Translations under genes and position numbers: made by a program | The notes under the pieces: model-generated | Seen by the model: only the letters and a program-made list of their open reading frames with translations | Databases searched by the model: none | What the model was told of the DNA's origin: nothing | Assembly (NCBI GenBank): GCA_022559985.1 | Contig: JAFJTR010000017.1 | Coordinates: 372,001 to 436,000 of the forward strand | Origin: Parastagonospora avenae f. sp. tritici 18332-5 | Lineage: Eukaryota > Ascomycota > Dothideomycetes > Pleosporales > Phaeosphaeriaceae | Direction: 5' to 3' | DNA length: 64,000 nt | Shown here: positions 47,478-58,863 of the stretch, one piece after another | Layout: each line of letters starts with the position of its first letter | How positions within the stretch are numbered: position 1 is the stretch's first letter

Positions 47478-48982
47478 TCACTTCAGGGACCACACGCCAT
47501 TCTGCTCGACAATCTCAATCGGCCGGTTCTCATCTAGTGATCTCCTACCCGCCTCCAGGATAGCAGTGGTCGCGATTGTGTTCTTGAGTGTAGGTAGTGG
47601 ACGTGCGTCGAGCTGCTCAAGGGTGAGTTTGCCCTCGTTGAGGCCGGTTACAGCGTCGATGAACTTCTCGAAGGAGATGTAGCCGTAGCCTGTTTGTCCC
47701 GCGAAATTACCCTCCTCGTCTGGCGCGTACTTCATATAGAATCTGTGGACGGTGAGCATCTGCGAAAACAGGGAGATCTGCAAACACTTACGGGTTGTAC
47801 CATAGCAGGCCAGTGTCATCGTCAGTGACGTCGTAGCCTCGCTTTGCCTGGTTGACGCGAATCTCGCCCTTAGAAGCCATGTAGTGGAAGTACTGATTTG
47901 AATGTACACCGGCCTTTTGTGGTGCTGCCCAGCCTGCTGTGTACACACCGGTGGCACGCTTGCTTGGGTCATCCTTCTTCACCCAATCGGTAAGGAGGGT
48001 TATGGTGTCCTCAGTAGAAGGATCGCAGCCAAGATTGGTTGCGATACCTTTGGCTCCGCTGGCCATAACGCGCACTGGTTTGTAGTCTGGTATCATGGAC
48101 TCATTTATGTCGATGTGATGCGAATTGAGGTAGTAGGAGATATCGCTGTCTTTGCCGGCCCATGCCTTGAAAGTTTCGAGTTGACTCCTGCATACGTCGT
48201 CAGTAGTCTCACGTCTGAGTAGATCTGAGAACATCTTACTTTGGCTGACTCATGTAGGAGTAGAAGTAGTTGAAATCGCCCAATTTCTGTGCCCGAAAAC
48301 GCGCATCTGCGTATGCAGGGTCGTAGCGCTTGTGGTGCTCGATGTACACAAATACATTGTGCTTCTTCGCAAGCGCCATGAGGTCCTGGTGGTGCTCGAG
48401 TAGCTTCACTGCTGGTTTCGTGATGAGGACGTGGATACCGCGCTCGATCGCGTATTGAGCAATCGGGTAGTGAGTGGTGTCAGGTGTGAAGATTGTGACT
48501 TCGAGAAATTAGCAGACTATTTTATTCAAGAACTGACATCGCAGAACTCACTTGCGCTGCCTTTTGGTAAAGCATCAATAGCGGTCTTGTACGCGTCTGG
48601 GTCCGTCTTGCCCTCTTTCGGATATTCGTCGAAGGACACATCCAGGCCGTTGTAGGCTTCAGAAATGTTCTTCTGCAAATGCTCGCCTATGCAACATGAG
48701 TATTAGAAGTCAATCAGGGAGGCAGCTCTCAACTCACGGATTGCTGGGAATTTGCCTCCAGATACTCCCACCATGGAGAGCTTTCCAACCTTCCCGCGCT
48801 TTCGAAGGTCGAAAAGCGTCAAGCCCACAACGCCAACTTTCTTGTCAGACTTGGACGCACCGCCACCGACGAATCCAGTCGTGTACTCTCCGGTACCGAC
48901 CTGTGATTCTTGTCAAAACATTGCACTTGAAGACGACACATGAGTGGGGCAACAGTACCATGAGAACTTCTGGAGGCGCCAT
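47478..48982 (-). CDS. gaaA: D-galacturonate reductase, Gfo/Idh/MocA family (GaaA)
   Basis: First enzyme of fungal pectin-monomer catabolism: D-galacturonate to L-galactonate with NAD(P)H. Six exons, complement of 48959-48982, 48738-48900, 48552-48686, 48240-48498, 47792-48187 and 47478-47742, give 413 residues; introns are 49-58 nt. The Rossmann start VLMVGTGEYTTGFVGGGAS is split by intron 1. ITIFTPDTTHYPIAQYAIER and HVLITKP (the family's catalytic Lys-Pro element) follow, then VYIEHHKRYDPAYADAR. The C-terminal sheet domain contains NSHHIDI and WAAPQKAGVHSNQYFHYM. Intron 3 (48499-48551) uses a GAAG acceptor. It is divergent from gaaC across about 1.05 kb, the arrangement known for this pair in other ascomycetes. 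A different Gfo/Idh/MocA substrate is possible but less likely. Confidence 0.87.
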
Positions 48983-49205
48983 GGTAGCTATTCTTAGCGT
49001 TTTCGGACAATGAATAGATCAATGGCAGTTGTCTCCAGCTTCAGCTGCGATTCCCAAAGAACAGCAAGATGAGTGACGCTCAACGCTGTGGAGGCGCATT
49101 CACTACATTCGACGCGCGCAGACGCCGCGGCATTTGAACCACACCGAGCTTGGTCAAATAGGGCAAGCTGGAATTACATTTCCCCCGTAGCGACATGAGG
49201 GGCAC

Positions 49206-49218
49206 TTGGAGGGGCTAA
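49206..49218. promoter_or_regulatory. GARE core abutting an XlnR-type site
   Basis: TTGGAGG (reverse of CCTCCAA, core CCNCCAA) at 49206-49212 is followed at once by GGCTAA at 49213-49218, which matches the XlnR core GGCTAR. Binding is inferred from published consensus only. Confidence 0.35.
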
Positions 49219-49495
49219 GGCGCTCACACGGTAGGATGCAATTTTCCCGGCTCCCGCGGCCGGATGACGTTGGGTGCTCCAAAAGATGATTGATTGATGA
49301 CGGTTGTCTAAGCGGTACATTCGTTGCAAATTTTAGATGATTAGAGGCGGCGGCAATGGTGAATTGGAACGCGTTGCTGCTCAGTATTTGGACGTGTAAG
49401 CTGACGCAGCTCCGAGGCGTTCATGCCACCTTCCCCAGGCCAAGAAAAAGAGGTGATCCCTCCCCATGTGCCCCCACACGGCTGCGCCAAGTGCT

Positions 49496-49504
49496 ATTGG
49501 TGGA
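49496..49504. promoter_or_regulatory. Galacturonate-responsive element (ATTGGTGGA)
   Basis: ATTGGTGGA carries the CCNCCAAT core (reverse strand CCACCAAT), the element associated with GaaR-controlled galacturonate genes. It sits within the shared gaaA-gaaC promoter, about 540 bp from gaaC and 510 bp from gaaA. Confidence 0.5.
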
Positions 49505-50034
49505 GAAATATGCTGACTTCTTCCGTCTCTGCCTTCGAGACGTCGGTCTGCCATGTTTGACGTCCTAAACCCTGCCACAGACGGTATTGCTATCCTTGGG
49601 GTCATCGAGGTTTAGTCACCAGCCCCGAGAAAAAAGCCGCATCATGTCCCGCAACCTCGCGCAGTTGTCCCCCGAAGTGTCAGACGGCCCACAGCCCCTT
49701 GTACGCGACGTTGGATCTAGCCACGCCGTTTTAAAGTCATGTTGTCTCGGGCGAATCGACGATGCGCATCTGACAGGATCGCGACGACATTAGAGTTCTT
49801 ATAGCGTGCGAAATAAAGGTGGGATGAGTTTGGGCTCCGGCGACCTAGCTCCTCTGCTTTACTTTACGCCGATTGACATCCATTTCGCAGTTATATTAAA
49901 GCTGACCGAGCCTGCGTGTGTTCATTATTACAGAGTGTTCCTTCCTCTTTTCTGAGCTCACCATCTGCTACTTCACCATCTATCAACCATTTCCTGTCAG
50001 CTACACTGCCAGCTTTGCTCGAAATAACTCCAGA

Positions 50035-51027
50035 ATGACTTCCAACAACGGCACCAATGGCCACAGCAATGGGCAGAATAAGGAGCGTACGCCCCTACGG
50101 GCAGGCATCTACTCGCCAACTATGACATTTTTCGACCCCGAGACCGAAGAGTTGGACATTCCCACCATTAAGAAGCACGCTGTTAGGCTTGCACAAGCTG
50201 GCCTCGTGGGTCTTGTAACTATGGGATCAAATGGAGAGGCCGTCCATCTCTCGCGAGCGGAGAAGGCTACAGTCACGCGAGCGACCAGGGAAGCACTGGA
50301 CGAGGCCGGGTACCAAAATGTACCAGTCTTGGTAGGAGCCTCTGAGCACGGCATCAAACTCACTGTTGAGCTCTGCAAGGAAGCAGAAGCTGCGGGCGGC
50401 GAATATGTCCTCATTGTACCTCCGAGCTACTACCGTTATGCCATTGATGAGGACGCAATCATCGAATACTTCACAAAAGTTGCAGATGCCTCGCCACTTC
50501 CCGTAGTCCTCTACAACTATCCCGGAGCTGTTGCTGGGATCGACATGGATAGCGACCTCATTATCAAGCTTGCCCAGCATCCTAACATCGTTGGCACAAA
50601 GTTCACCTGTGGCAACACCGGAAAACTTACACGCGTTGCACTGGCTACAGACGCGTGTACGACAAAGAGCAATGGCAGCGGCTACATGGCCTTCGGTGGA
50701 ATGGCAGACTTTACTGCTCAGACTGCTGCTAGTGGCGGATCCGGAATTATTGCCGGAGGAGCAAACGTGCTTCCAAAGACTTGTGTCAAAGTATGGAATC
50801 TGTGGGCCGAAGGCAAATATGATGAAGCCATTGTACTACAGAAGGTGCTCAGCAAGGGCGATTGGGTGTTGACGAAAGCTGCCATTCCTGGAACCAAGTC
50901 AGCTATTGAATCATACTACGGCTACGGTGGATATCCCCGCCGACCTCTGAAGAGGCTGCCGAAGGAGAGGGTCGATGCGGTCGCTGAAGGCATCCGTGAG
51001 GTTATGGAAGTTGAGAAGAAGTTATAA
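50035..51027 (+). CDS. gaaC: 2-keto-3-deoxy-L-galactonate aldolase, DapA family (GaaC)
   Basis: Cleaves 2-keto-3-deoxy-L-galactonate to pyruvate and L-glyceraldehyde, the third step of galacturonate use. Single exon, 330 residues, from the ATG at 50035 (ccagaATGac); the frame extends upstream to 49918 but without another ATG. Class I DapA/NAL-type barrel. The Schiff-base lysine lies in GTKFTCGN; the partner tyrosine is that of LYNYPGAVAGIDMDSD. MGSNGEAVHLSRAEK is the substrate-loop block and PPSYYRY the carboxylate region. The end AAIPGTKSAIESYYGYGGYPRRPL is characteristic of fungal GaaC/Lga1. The first 20 residues are an Asn/Gly-rich leader. It shares its promoter region with gaaA. Confidence 0.92.
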   Translation: MTSNNGTNGHSNGQNKERTPLRAGIYSPTMTFFDPETEELDIPTIKKHAVRLAQAGLVGLVTMGSNGEAVHLSRAEKATVTRATREALDEAGYQNVPVLVGASEHGIKLTVELCKEAEAAGGEYVLIVPPSYYRYAIDEDAIIEYFTKVADASPLPVVLYNYPGAVAGIDMDSDLIIKLAQHPNIVGTKFTCGNTGKLTRVALATDACTTKSNGSGYMAFGGMADFTAQTAASGGSGIIAGGANVLPKTCVKVWNLWAEGKYDEAIVLQKVLSKGDWVLTKAAIPGTKSAIESYYGYGGYPRRPLKRLPKERVDAVAEGIREVMEVEKKL

Positions 51028-51991
51028 AGAAATCTGACACGTTTGCGCTGTATTTCCCTAACTTTTCCTCGATGATTCTGCGGAGCACGTAAATTCTCAG
51101 ACAGAGGCCAATGTGGTCAACGATTTACATGTGTTCATCCAAGACTTTGAGGTCAACTACTGCAATTGGAAATGCGCCATCAAGTGTCTATCACGCGGAT
51201 CCCCTGCTTGGCATATAATGCTACCAAATAAGCTTCTTTGCTAGTTGTGCATTACACCGAGCACGTTGCCGCTACTTTATGATATCTATACATTATACCG
51301 GTGCTTCAATTGCTTAATGTTGCCCCACATGGGCGTCGCGTAGTCGCGCCTGCCTTTTGGCAAAAGACAGCGTCACGTGCACCTTCCTCACATATAGCCT
51401 TGAACTTCCCGCCACAAAACAAATCATCTCACCACATCCAACCTCTCGCGCGGCCGCACTCACATACTTGCACTGCATACCCTCAACGCTCTCATACTGT
51501 TGTTGACATGTCTTGGCACACCTTGCATCCCTCGCCTTCCTGGACGATGGCACATTGAACACGAGGATATTCCGACCCTGGCAGCTACCTAAATGATGAG
51601 CATCCTGGGTTCGTGCGGTCGAAAGGTCACCGTTGCCATGCAGCTATCGGGATATTGTACCATACGGTATCAGGAATTGTGCGTAACATTGAACTCATCA
51701 AGAGCTCTATTTTAACATTGACCATGTGTAGAACAAATGATCTGCATACGCTCGAATGAGGACCAATCCTCTGCGCTCATGAAAACCAAACATCCAGCCA
51801 TCCAGCATACAATCGTCGCTTCAAACCGTGACCTGCTGACATAATTTTGTTACCATACCCAATCCGTACTCTTACAAACATGTATAACCCCGGGATTACC
51901 GCAGATTGTCCTAAGCGATTTGCGCTCCAGTTGAACCCGCCCAGGATATCAAATTCAATACAAAACACCTTGCGCCACTACATCATCGGTT
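51028..51991. other. Convergent intergenic region, gaaC and xlnR
   Basis: About 1 kb between the convergent 3' ends of gaaC and xlnR. No supported gene. Confidence 0.5.
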
Positions 51992-54683
51992 TCAAATTGC
52001 AAGGCCGTTGCCGAGACTAGTCCATCGATACAGAGAAAGCACTTCTCGTCGCTTCGCTGGCGTCATTTCTCGAGCGTGGCCATGGCCCTTGATCTGCGCC
52101 AGAGTCGAGATCATGACCTTTCGGAAATTTCTCTGATACTCAGTGTTGAGAGTAACTACAGCAGCTTCGTGCGCTCGAACAATGGTCTCGCACGCTCTGA
52201 TGACGCCGTCGTTTGTCTCGGTTGACAACTTGTCAGCCAGAAGGAGCAAAATCAAACTGCCTTGCAAGAGATACTGCTCTGCGTTAGCTATGCTCCATTC
52301 AAATCAACATGTGGAGCAGCATTCGCAATGAATTGCAATGGCGAAGCTACCGGAGGAGTTAAAGACTTACCATTCCAAACAGATACGGCATAAAGGACAG
52401 ATCTGGATCCAGATCGAGGATTTCCTCAACAGCGTGCGCAGCCGAAATCGCACTTGAAGTCGCGGCGAGGAAGTTCTGCGAGCAAATCCACATGTTGTCG
52501 TCCTCGAGAAGTGCGACAGGGTCCCATTTGCCGTGGAGCAGTATATGCAGAACGTGCATGATATGTGTCGCGTATGCAGCGACCTTCCGCGTTTGGTGTG
52601 TCCATTCGCTACGAACGGGGTCCGGGCTCGTAGTTTGTTGGTTCTCCTCGCTTGGTCCACAGCCGTGCTGGGATTTGAACTCTTCAATGCTGTACGCATA
52701 TCTCTCCAGTTGGCGTCTTATCTCAGCTTCGTGGAGTTCCCAGGAATTCCTTTGTCCGAATCTAGGGTGGTTCTTCTGTGCGTTCAAGTCGACGATGTCA
52801 CCGAGAATTGTCATCAGAGGAAGGAAGAAGCCGAAGACATCGTGCGAGATGCACTGGAAGTTCAATCCCTTGGTGCGCGGTCCAGAGTGGCCAGTGTAAA
52901 ACTCGCCAGCCTGCCACAGAGTATCAGCAACCGGCTGAAACAAGTCCTCGCATTCATTGTCCAGCATAGCAAGCGGTCGGTTGTAACAGAGGCCAAGATG
53001 TCGGTCAACCATGTAAAGAAGCCACCAAAGTCGCCGCCTCTCTTCTTTCATCTCTTCAATCACAGCCGCTGCTGGAGTACCAACAGGGACTTGTGCGCCT
53101 GAGCGAGAGCAATCCGTCAAATCCATCTCGCCGCTTTCGGATGTATGCGGATCTCGCTCCTTCGCTGAATCTTGAGGCATTTCCCTACCGAGTTTGAGTT
53201 CTCTGGCAAGCGACCACGCCGCGTTCCACCATCGCAGAGATGCTGCTTTATACTCGCTTGCAGATGTCACGACTCCGAGATTCATGTAGGTCGCGATGTC
53301 GTCCAGAGTACTTGTGGGAGGCATTGCTCCGTCAGGTCGGCCGTCGTAGCGTCCCATCACACGATCGACGCGGAAGCTATCATGTGCTGCTGCTGAAAGT
53401 CCGGAACCGGGAGCGAATCCGTGGGACGACGGAGAGTGAACTAGAGGCTTAAGGAGGTCGACCGTCAATTTCCACAGCTTCTGACAGATTGTGGACCTCG
53501 CAGACGGTGACGAAGTCAAATAGCTGGCCTCGCTCGTTTGAGCAGCTATCCACAACATGCTCGCTAGCAGTGCAGGACTGCACTTGCGAGGCTTGTGTTG
53601 CCGCAGGAATGACCGTTTCCTGAAAACGGAGCCGAGTATGTATGGTGACGTGGGCTCCATGAAGACCGATGACGAGCTTTGGAAATAATATTCGAGAAGG
53701 TCGCAGGCAGTCGAGACTGTCATGATGGTACCAAGGTGTGGAATTAGGGGCTTCAGTACAGGGTACCTGCACGGCACCAAACCAGCACCTCCATTCTGGG
53801 AGGAGCTGACGCTTACTCCTGATCCAGGGGATCCCGTGTCCACGGAGCCGTAGCTGTGTGGCGAAGACTGCCTGGCTCCAGTCTGATACTGAATGGAGTA
53901 ATTTGCCATATTCGCATATTCGGGCGGAACCTGTCCGTTCTGCTCTGGCATCAGATGCATGCCGTTCATGGCATACATCAACTCGCCTCTTGGCATTTCA
54001 GCATGCATCGATGAGTATGCTGCACCAGAACCGAGAAGCAGAGGATCAATCATCATGTGGTTGACAGGCGTTTCGAACTGGGCGCCTGGCGATCGTCAGC
54101 GCCGACTTAAAACACGAACGTTGTGGTAATTACCTGGATGCATCGCTTGCCACTCAGCCTGCGGCGCGCTGTGTAAAGCTTTGCTTGATGGAAATTGTGG
54201 AACTACTGGCGTTGCTTCTGATTGAGACCACACCTCCTCGTCCATTTCCGAGAGACTAGGTCTCTCGAAGTACCCATTGCTCTGCGCCAACCCAGGTGTT
54301 TGCGGGCTGTGTCCTGCAGCAGCGGCCTCCTCTCGCTGTTTCTGAATGTGACGCGGCACCTTGCACAGTCAGCTTCCAAGTCGCGTGGCAACAAGTGCTG
54401 AACATTTGAACAACTTTGACTGTTGTTGTCGTAGTGGTCTACAACAGAGCAGAGGCAGCTGCATTGAGGAAGGAATACACACCTTTCCACGGCGTTTTTT
54501 CTCGCGATTGTACTGGCAAACGTACTCCAGCTCGATGCAGCGAGAACACGGCGACTGGCCGTTACACCTGGTTCGCATGCGGTGGCAGTGGTCGCACGCT
54601 CGGCTTACTCGTCGCTTGACGGGTGCAGAGCTCCTACGTTCAAGTTTCGGCATGTCGGCGGTGGCGGGGTCCATGGTGGCCAT
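51992..54683 (-). CDS. xlnR: Xylanolytic transcriptional activator XlnR/Xyr1/XLR-1
   Basis: Zn2Cys6 activator of xylanase, cellulase and pentose-catabolic genes, responding to D-xylose. Exons, complement of 54483-54683, 54134-54359, 52371-54085 and 51992-52273, give 807 residues; introns are 123, 48 and 97 nt. The cluster is C30-x2-C-x6-C-x5-C-x2-C-x6-C56 within RRVSRACDHCHRMRTRCNGQ, followed by KKRRGK. The fungal-TF regulatory domain starts YPVLKPLIPH...ACDLLEYYF. It contains the XlnR-typical blocks SPALLASMLWIAAQTSEASY, ASLRWWNAAWSLARELKLGR, WWLLYMVDRHLGLCYNRPL and ATHIMHVLHILLHGKWDP. Exon 4 supplies YLLQGSLILLLLADKL...CETIVRAHEAAVVTLNTEYQ and the YRWT...NGLAI end. It is shorter than Aspergillus XlnR because the disordered N-terminal and middle linkers are reduced. 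Intron 1 has a CAAG acceptor. Confidence 0.95.
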
Positions 54684-57600
54684 TGTTGATTGTCGAAAGA
54701 GAGAAACAGATTTCAGTATCGATTGACTCGAGGAGTCTCGACTTCAAAGAGCGGGAGGAAGCGGTCAGACAATGGGAAAATCTGGGGACGGTCATGCGTT
54801 ACTTGGGGAGCATATGTGGGCCCTCGGAGCGTTAGTGCAAAGCAGTTCCGAGCTGGAGGAATCCTGGTCGCTGAAAGCCACGATCTGAATCTTCTATGCG
54901 TCCATGCGTCTTCGAGAAGCGAGATCACCTCGAGCGTAATATCAGAAGACGCAATCGTTAATTCCACCACCCATGGATGTATGGAACGTCTCAAGGATTG
55001 GCTTGCCGATCTTGGAGGGCACTGACGGTCGGCACCTGGTTTTCGGCGACGCCACCTCGAATGTGCTCCTCTCGACAGGCCATTCACAGCGCCTACGGCT
55101 AAAGTCACTGAGTCGACAGGGGCTATGGATAAAGACGCACACTCCCCCGCATTGCTAGGCTAGAGAACGACCCTTTCTGCGCGGGACAGAGGTCCGCTTG
55201 GGTGCACGTCAACACCCGTCTCGTAACTACCGCTTGGCTACCCTCTCTAGCACCTTGTGCCCGCCTTGTCAAAGCTGTAGCTCGAGGACGCTGATAATCC
55301 CTAACGGTGCCTTGCGTACTAACAAGGGGTTGAAATCTATATCATGTGCCCGGTATAGCTATATCTGATCACCCTAATGCGACTACTAACGCGCACGATT
55401 TGGTAATACTAAAGCCTGCTGAAACGGGCTCCATGCCGATTCCAGGTGTGTTGGACGAACACATGGCGATCAACTAGAAGACGTCAAGGCATCACTGTTG
55501 TGGACGCAAGCCGCTCCGACGCCATGAAACAGCTGCCAGTGGCACCAAACGAGCCTCTCGCGTGTGCTTGAGCTACCGGCATCGCGGCGAATGATGTCCT
55601 GGCTGACCCACTTTTGTGGACCCACCTCCAGGGGCCCACTTTTAGTGCCATAGAAGACAAAGACAGGTGTTCGAGAACTCGCATGTACCTTGGTAGCAGG
55701 TCGCGCCCAAAACGCAGCGACAGGGCCTTCCGTGGGTACTAACTACTGGTGCATAATTGCTCAAGATTTCTGGGGCTAACATTTTGGCAGTATGCATGCG
55801 CAGATGCCTCCGGAGAAGGAAGTTGGACAATGTTGTGGGGTTGCTGACCCAGTGCTGACATGCACTGCACGCCTGGCTCGACAATGTACCCGCCCAAGGT
55901 CACCGTACAACGATGAGAAGCCCATCACAAGAGGTGACATATTGTCCATGTCAGGTAAGCGTGAAATGACCAAACAGTCACCGAGGATGTTCCCTTTTGT
56001 CGGTTATGCGCTGTCGACTACCACTTCAACGCGAAGCACGAACTCCCAGTTGCCTCATGCTGCTACAAATTCCAGGAGGCATCCCTCCTGGCCGTAAGGC
56101 TGGCCCCCCATCCCAACCGATTCCTGGTGATACCAACACAGACGCTGGTCTATGAGCAGTCCATCTTAACCTGAAACAAGTCACTGGAGCAAAGGGGAAG
56201 AGCTGCTTTGCTGCATGCGTTGATCTTCACGCCACATCCCCAGTTCTTCTTCACATGCAAAGTCGTGGCTTTATGCAGATGCGCAACGAAGGATTCGTGC
56301 TGACAGCGCACACCGGCCCGCCCACAGCTCGCGCAGACATGAATGCAAATTCTCCGGTGGTGATTCGTGGATTTGTTGGATCAAACCGAGAATTGCTGGA
56401 GAATTGCTGCAGGCTACGAGCACGAGGTCACTGCGGAGAGCCACCTTGCATCCTGCGTCGCGGCAGAACTGTGCGCAATCTGCTTCCTTAACGCTGCTGC
56501 AGTATCGGGCTGCATGTCTCGGGGTGTAGGGCGCGTCTTCGCATTGGCGCAGACCCCTCGAGTCTCCTCTCCCACAGAAACAAGCAACCTGGGAGCACAA
56601 CGCACGCCGCAAGCTGTGCTGTGGAGCCCCGGTGCTTCAGTAGTTCCTCCCATGCTGGGTCAAGCGGCCACGGCCGTTTGACGGCTTCCGGTTAGGTGGA
56701 CCTGCAAGATTCGTTGGGTCCTGGCCGCTAATCAGCAGCCAGCCTTGAAGTAACCCTGAGGTTCTCCACAAACGCTAATATGTGGCTCTTCTGTTCAGCG
56801 CCGACTCTAAGCCTGTTCCGTCCAGCGCTAAGTAGAGGAACAAAATGCTTCACCGAGGCTTCGGCCCCGAACTCTGAACGGGACGGCTGCCCCCACATAC
56901 CGATGTCATGTCCTGTGCTTCACCATGGCCTGGTGTGGCCACTTGTGTTAGTCTCGGCGATTGCCTGGCGCAATAATAGGTTTCGTGAGCGGGCACAGAG
57001 GCATACGACAGAACTCTGTGGAAATGACGGATGCGATAGATATATTGTGAGCGGTTAGATTAAGGGTCCAACACTTGGCGCCTTCGCCGAGTATCCACCA
57101 AGAAATATCACCGAAGACCAGCTGAATTGGGACAGATGGCTTTGACCGGGATTGTTACAATCCGGCATCACGAGGTTTGGTACCGACGTCACACGAGCTG
57201 CAGGAGAAACTGGGCTGGGGAGGTGCTGCCACGCTCTGACCGCATGTCTGGAGGTCTCGAGGTGTGGTCTCTCACCCCAGCTTTTCCGCCTATCAGTTCC
57301 TGGGTCACACAATGCATGCAGTCACAACGGGAAGAACATCTCGGCTGAGCGGAACGGCGTCTACGAAGCGATGCCGCAAGCCCTGTTCATCTTATACCTC
57401 CCTCCCTTCTGTTATACCCTCTTGTTGTATAAGGGCCCACACAGCCCTCGTACAATGGTACTGCAATGTTGGGATCAAGCATCAAGAGTAGCCTGTCTGT
57501 CCAACCCTTCGGATGGGAAAGGTAAACCGGCTATGTTCGAGTTGCCCCAGACTCATACCTGGGTACAGCCCCAAGACCTGTTGTGGTTAGAAGCAACAAA

Positions 57601-58863
57601 ATACATTGCAAATAAACACACTTAGGCAAGCGCTTCTCTCCGCGCTAAGCGAGACTTGTTCGAGATCATGCAGCAAGCTGCCGCATCGCAGATTTCGTGT
57701 GGGGATGTGCAAGGGTCTGAGCAACACTTCAGTGGGCAAGTATCAAGGGACAGGACAAGGTAATGCGTTCCGGGGCCGATGTTTGATGAGGGAATCTCAA
57801 CGACGACGAACGAGAACGCGAGTGCGAACTACCTGACACTAATCGACAAGGTCAAGGTTGGTATTGCTGATCACAGGCACTGCGTCACTTGATCCTTTGA
57901 CCGATGAGTAGGCAACCATGACCTACGAAAATCACCTGACACGAGAGGCCCGTCAAACGCTTTCATACATCAGCCATGCACGCAATATACAGCGACGCCT
58001 CTCTCGAGCGCTGATGCACAGTGGCAAAGTAAATCAAGGGGTCGCCACGTGTGCACCACGCACACCGTAAGCAACAATGTCTATTCTGGTCGATGACCAA
58101 CACTGTATAACACGACCGGTCAAGTGGCGATCTATCATATCGTCGAAGCTGGACGACATTATTGAAGTGTTTCGGACTAATGCACGACAGCCCAATGACT
58201 GTTGGACCCAAGACGTTAGAAAGTCGAAGGGAACTGTTCTTTCCCGCAATCGGCTCGGTAATCTCAGGCGCCCTCCAGGGGTATAGCCACTTGCAATAGT
58301 GGGTCCTGGCTAGACATGGGAGCACAAGATCTGCTCACGATCTTGATTTGGTATTTTAACTGGGAACAAGGCAGGCAGTTTAGCTGAAGTGCGCGGAAGC
58401 GTCAGTGTGAGACTAACTGGTGAGATCAGCGGCGCAGGGACTTGATGGACGTCAGGCATTGTATCAAGGTGTTCCGGAGAGGTAATCAGAGATATGGGTG
58501 TACGGAAGGAGGATTATCGCATCACCAACGGGACGGCACATAAGTAATTTCTTTTTTCTGACTTCGGGCAGTTATCGTTGGACTCAGTCCACTGTGGCAA
58601 GGAAGCTGAACGACTTCCTCTCGCCCGCCAGGCATTGCTTACAACCTGCACGTGGGTAACAGTTAGCTGGGATGTCGTTATCGTTGCAGGTACTTGATCA
58701 TTTCCTTCAGCCCCAGCCAGCACACCTACCACAACGATTCATAAGGTATGACAAAAACTGTCCCGCCCGCTACCGCTCATCTCCCGTTCTCCACTTTCCG
58801 ACAACCGCTTCGTCAAGTCAAGCCATGCTGACTACCAGGTAATTAGGAAATCTTATCACTTAC
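54684..58863. other. Gene-free 4.2 kb upstream of xlnR
   Basis: Largest gene-free stretch. Many short frames of 60-157 codons occur on both strands, none with conserved features, good splice-linked partners or ATG contexts suggesting a gene. No tRNA, 5S rRNA, terminal repeats or transposase fragments were recognised. The part next to xlnR presumably carries its promoter. Confidence 0.5.

Larger units (their letters stand above)
48983..50034. promoter_or_regulatory. Divergent gaaA-gaaC promoter region
   Basis: About 1.05 kb between the start codons. It contains two copies of the galacturonate-responsive core CCNCCAA (as TTGGNGG at 49206-49212 and 49497-49503) and one GTGGGG CreA-type site (as CCCCAC at 49472-49477). 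Short open frames inside are unsupported. Confidence 0.6.

Noticed and set aside
57152..57625. 157-codon plus-strand frame in the xlnR upstream region
   Set aside because: Low-complexity, cysteine-scattered composition, no domain, no splice partner.
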